Shown one piece after another: positions 22,682 through 22,913 of a stretch of DNA of 22,913 bases (positions are counted from its first letter, which is position 1; every line of letters begins with the position of its first letter). The DNA comes from Monoraphidium neglectum (taxonomy: Eukaryota > Chlorophyta > Chlorophyceae > Sphaeropleales > Selenastraceae): positions 6,573-29,485 of the forward strand of contig NW_014013260.1 in assembly GCF_000611645.1 (NCBI RefSeq). Direction: 5' to 3'. The translations under genes and the position numbers were made by a program. The notes beneath the pieces are model-generated. The model was not told where the DNA came from, ran no database searches, and saw only the letters and a program-made list of their open reading frames with translations.

Positions 22682-22913
22682 CTGCAGCGAGGGCCCCGGG
22701 AAAGGAGAGGGGGTGGAATTGGATTGGGAAGTGGTAGCGGGAGCCGCCGTTGCCAGCAGCCTGGGCCCTGTCCCAAGCGGGCACCACTGACTTCCGCGGC
22801 TTTGTGCGCGTGCACTGCTGCCTACGCTGCAGCGCGCCTCCACGCGGCCCACAAATCCCCTTGGTACATCGAGGGTGGGCAGCTCTGAATGCTCACTCTG
22901 GCCAGCCCTCCCC

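Overview
The window looks like nuclear DNA of a green alga, most likely a chlorophycean (Chlamydomonas/Haematococcus-like). It is GC-rich. Its genes are broken by introns of roughly 130-510 nt with GT-AG borders whose phases match. Dinucleotide and CAG repeats are dense, proteins carry Ala/Gln/Gly runs, and TGTAA (the usual green-algal polyadenylation signal) lies downstream of two convergent genes. I see no operons, CRISPR arrays, tRNAs, rRNAs or insertion sequences. Every gene model below was built by hand from homology plus splice-phase agreement. The species assignment is inference.

Layout, left to right. (1) 35-2030, minus: 5' part of a JMJD6-type JmjC oxygenase gene, five exons, running off the left edge before the catalytic core. 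(2) 2031-3457: divergent intergenic stretch with a perfect 39-bp tandem duplication. (3) 3458-6206, plus: complete five-exon gene for a Golgi-type glycosyltransferase of the Nucleotid_trans (PF03407) family. (4) 7018-9470, minus: complete three-exon ankyrin-repeat/RING-finger E3 ligase with a myristoylation-type N-terminus; its first intron holds a near-perfect hairpin. (5) 10164-13874, minus: one very long, unspliced ORF for a disordered Ala-rich protein of unknown function, with two candidate ATG8-interacting motifs. (6) 15179-18309, plus: six-exon gene for a predicted secreted, Cys-rich, tail-anchored protein of unknown function. (7) 20017-22681, minus: seven 3' exons of a Ser/Thr protein kinase gene running off the right edge; it includes an 18-nt micro-exon and a 41-unit CAG/CTG array in an intron.

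The genes alternate in orientation (divergent, convergent, tandem, divergent, convergent), as is normal for eukaryotic housekeeping neighbourhoods. Nothing ties them into one pathway. I did not find a convincing new multi-gene system. The best leads are the intronic hairpin, the two unknown proteins, and the micro-exon/CTG array in the kinase gene.
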